From Thermoplasmata archaeon (lineage in GTDB: Archaea; Thermoplasmatota; Thermoplasmata; Methanomassiliicoccales; Methanomethylophilaceae), in the NCBI GenBank assembly GCA_030539565.1, contig JAUNYA010000006.1, forward strand, positions 1 through 32,049: 32,049 nucleotides of DNA. Direction: 5' to 3'. The notes beneath the pieces were generated by a model. The model did not search any database and was not told the DNA's origin. It worked only from the letters and a program-made list of their open reading frames with translations. The translations under genes were made by a program, and so were the position numbers. Below are positions 31,997-32,049 of the stretch, in pieces; position 1 is the stretch's first letter, and every line of letters starts with the position of its first letter.

Positions 31997-32049
31997 TGGT
32001 CCCCACCCCCTGATTTGAACAGGGGACCTGCTGATTTCAGCGGCTGTAT
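31997..32049 (-). tRNA. tRNA 3' part, probably intron-containing tRNA-Tyr (GTA), cut by window edge
   Basis: Read leftward: ATCAGC (position 38 plus the 3' strand of the anticodon stem), variable loop AGGTC, T-arm CCCTG-TTCAAAT-CAGGG, acceptor strand GGTGGGG, discriminator A and encoded CCA. The 3' acceptor strand ends in G, so position 1 must be C; C1-G72 with A73 is the archaeal tRNA-Tyr identity. Upstream of TCAGC the sequence does not give a normal seven-base loop. It reads ATACAGCCGCTGAA, and TACAG can pair with CTGTA of a tyrosine anticodon loop, as intron bulge-helix-bulge structures do. The 5' exon lies outside the window. Confidence 0.75.

Overview
This is a compact, GC-rich archaeal chromosome segment, most likely from a methanogenic Thermoplasmatota archaeon of the order Methanomassiliicoccales. 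The archaeal signals are RadA, adjacent geranylgeranylglyceryl-phosphate and digeranylgeranylglyceryl-phosphate synthases, a THUMP-type tRNA m2G10 methyltransferase, a FlaK/PibD-type prepilin peptidase, and TATA boxes about 25 bases upstream of many start codons (leaderless genes). A MtaA/MtbA-type methylcobamide:coenzyme M methyltransferase next to a 5'-deoxyadenosine deaminase points to methyl-dependent methanogenesis. No well-supported gene ends in TAG, which fits a pyrrolysine-using lineage. The order-level placement is inference.

Layout, left to right. 1-4.2 kb: a small DUF5654-like membrane protein; a membrane protein ending in an AlbA_2 (Schlafen-type) domain; then a rightward three-gene operon (helical basic protein, PPC/DUF296 protein, COG3044-type ABC-class ATPase). 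4.2-6.2 kb: a leftward ether-lipid operon (UbiA-type synthase, GGGP synthase, zinc-ribbon protein). 6.2-6.65 kb: an AT-rich gap holding a structured RNA leader that overlaps a perfect Shine-Dalgarno sequence and a 30-codon ORF. 6.65-10.6 kb: an unknown protein, tRNA methyltransferase, RadA, an AAA_14/DUF4143 ATPase and a 53-residue membrane protein. 10.6-17.3 kb: a leftward lysine operon (Lrp regulator, dapA, dapB, lysC, lysA, dapF, dapL), with ATGA overlaps at every junction between structural genes. 17.4-24.1 kb: MscS channel, prepilin peptidase, AmmeMemoRadiSam radical SAM enzyme, ThiL, SIMPL protein and a membrane-anchored transglutaminase-like protein. 24.1-28.2 kb: MBL hydrolase, methyltransferase, deoxyadenosine deaminase and PHP phosphoesterase. 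28.2-32 kb: a CPA2 antiporter with an extra membrane domain, an Eis-like acetyltransferase, a hairpin-rich gap, and the 3' end of a probably intron-containing tRNA-Tyr cut by the window edge.

The lysine genes cover the aspartate-to-lysine route by the LL-diaminopimelate aminotransferase shortcut, lacking only aspartate-semialdehyde dehydrogenase. The lipid operon pairs two consecutive prenyl transfers of archaeal membrane lipid synthesis. The methyltransferase and deaminase are divergent neighbours and may link methyl transfer with recycling of 5'-deoxyadenosine from radical SAM chemistry.

The parts least explained by known families are RNA-like: the leader plus micro-ORF near 6.34-6.55 kb, a hairpin that buries the ribosome binding site of the antiporter gene at 30.12-30.14 kb, and two hairpin-rich intergenic regions (22.05-22.15 and 31.6-31.82 kb). 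Two genes (thiL and the PHP gene) lack a stop codon where their families should end, so a sequencing error or real stop loss should be considered.
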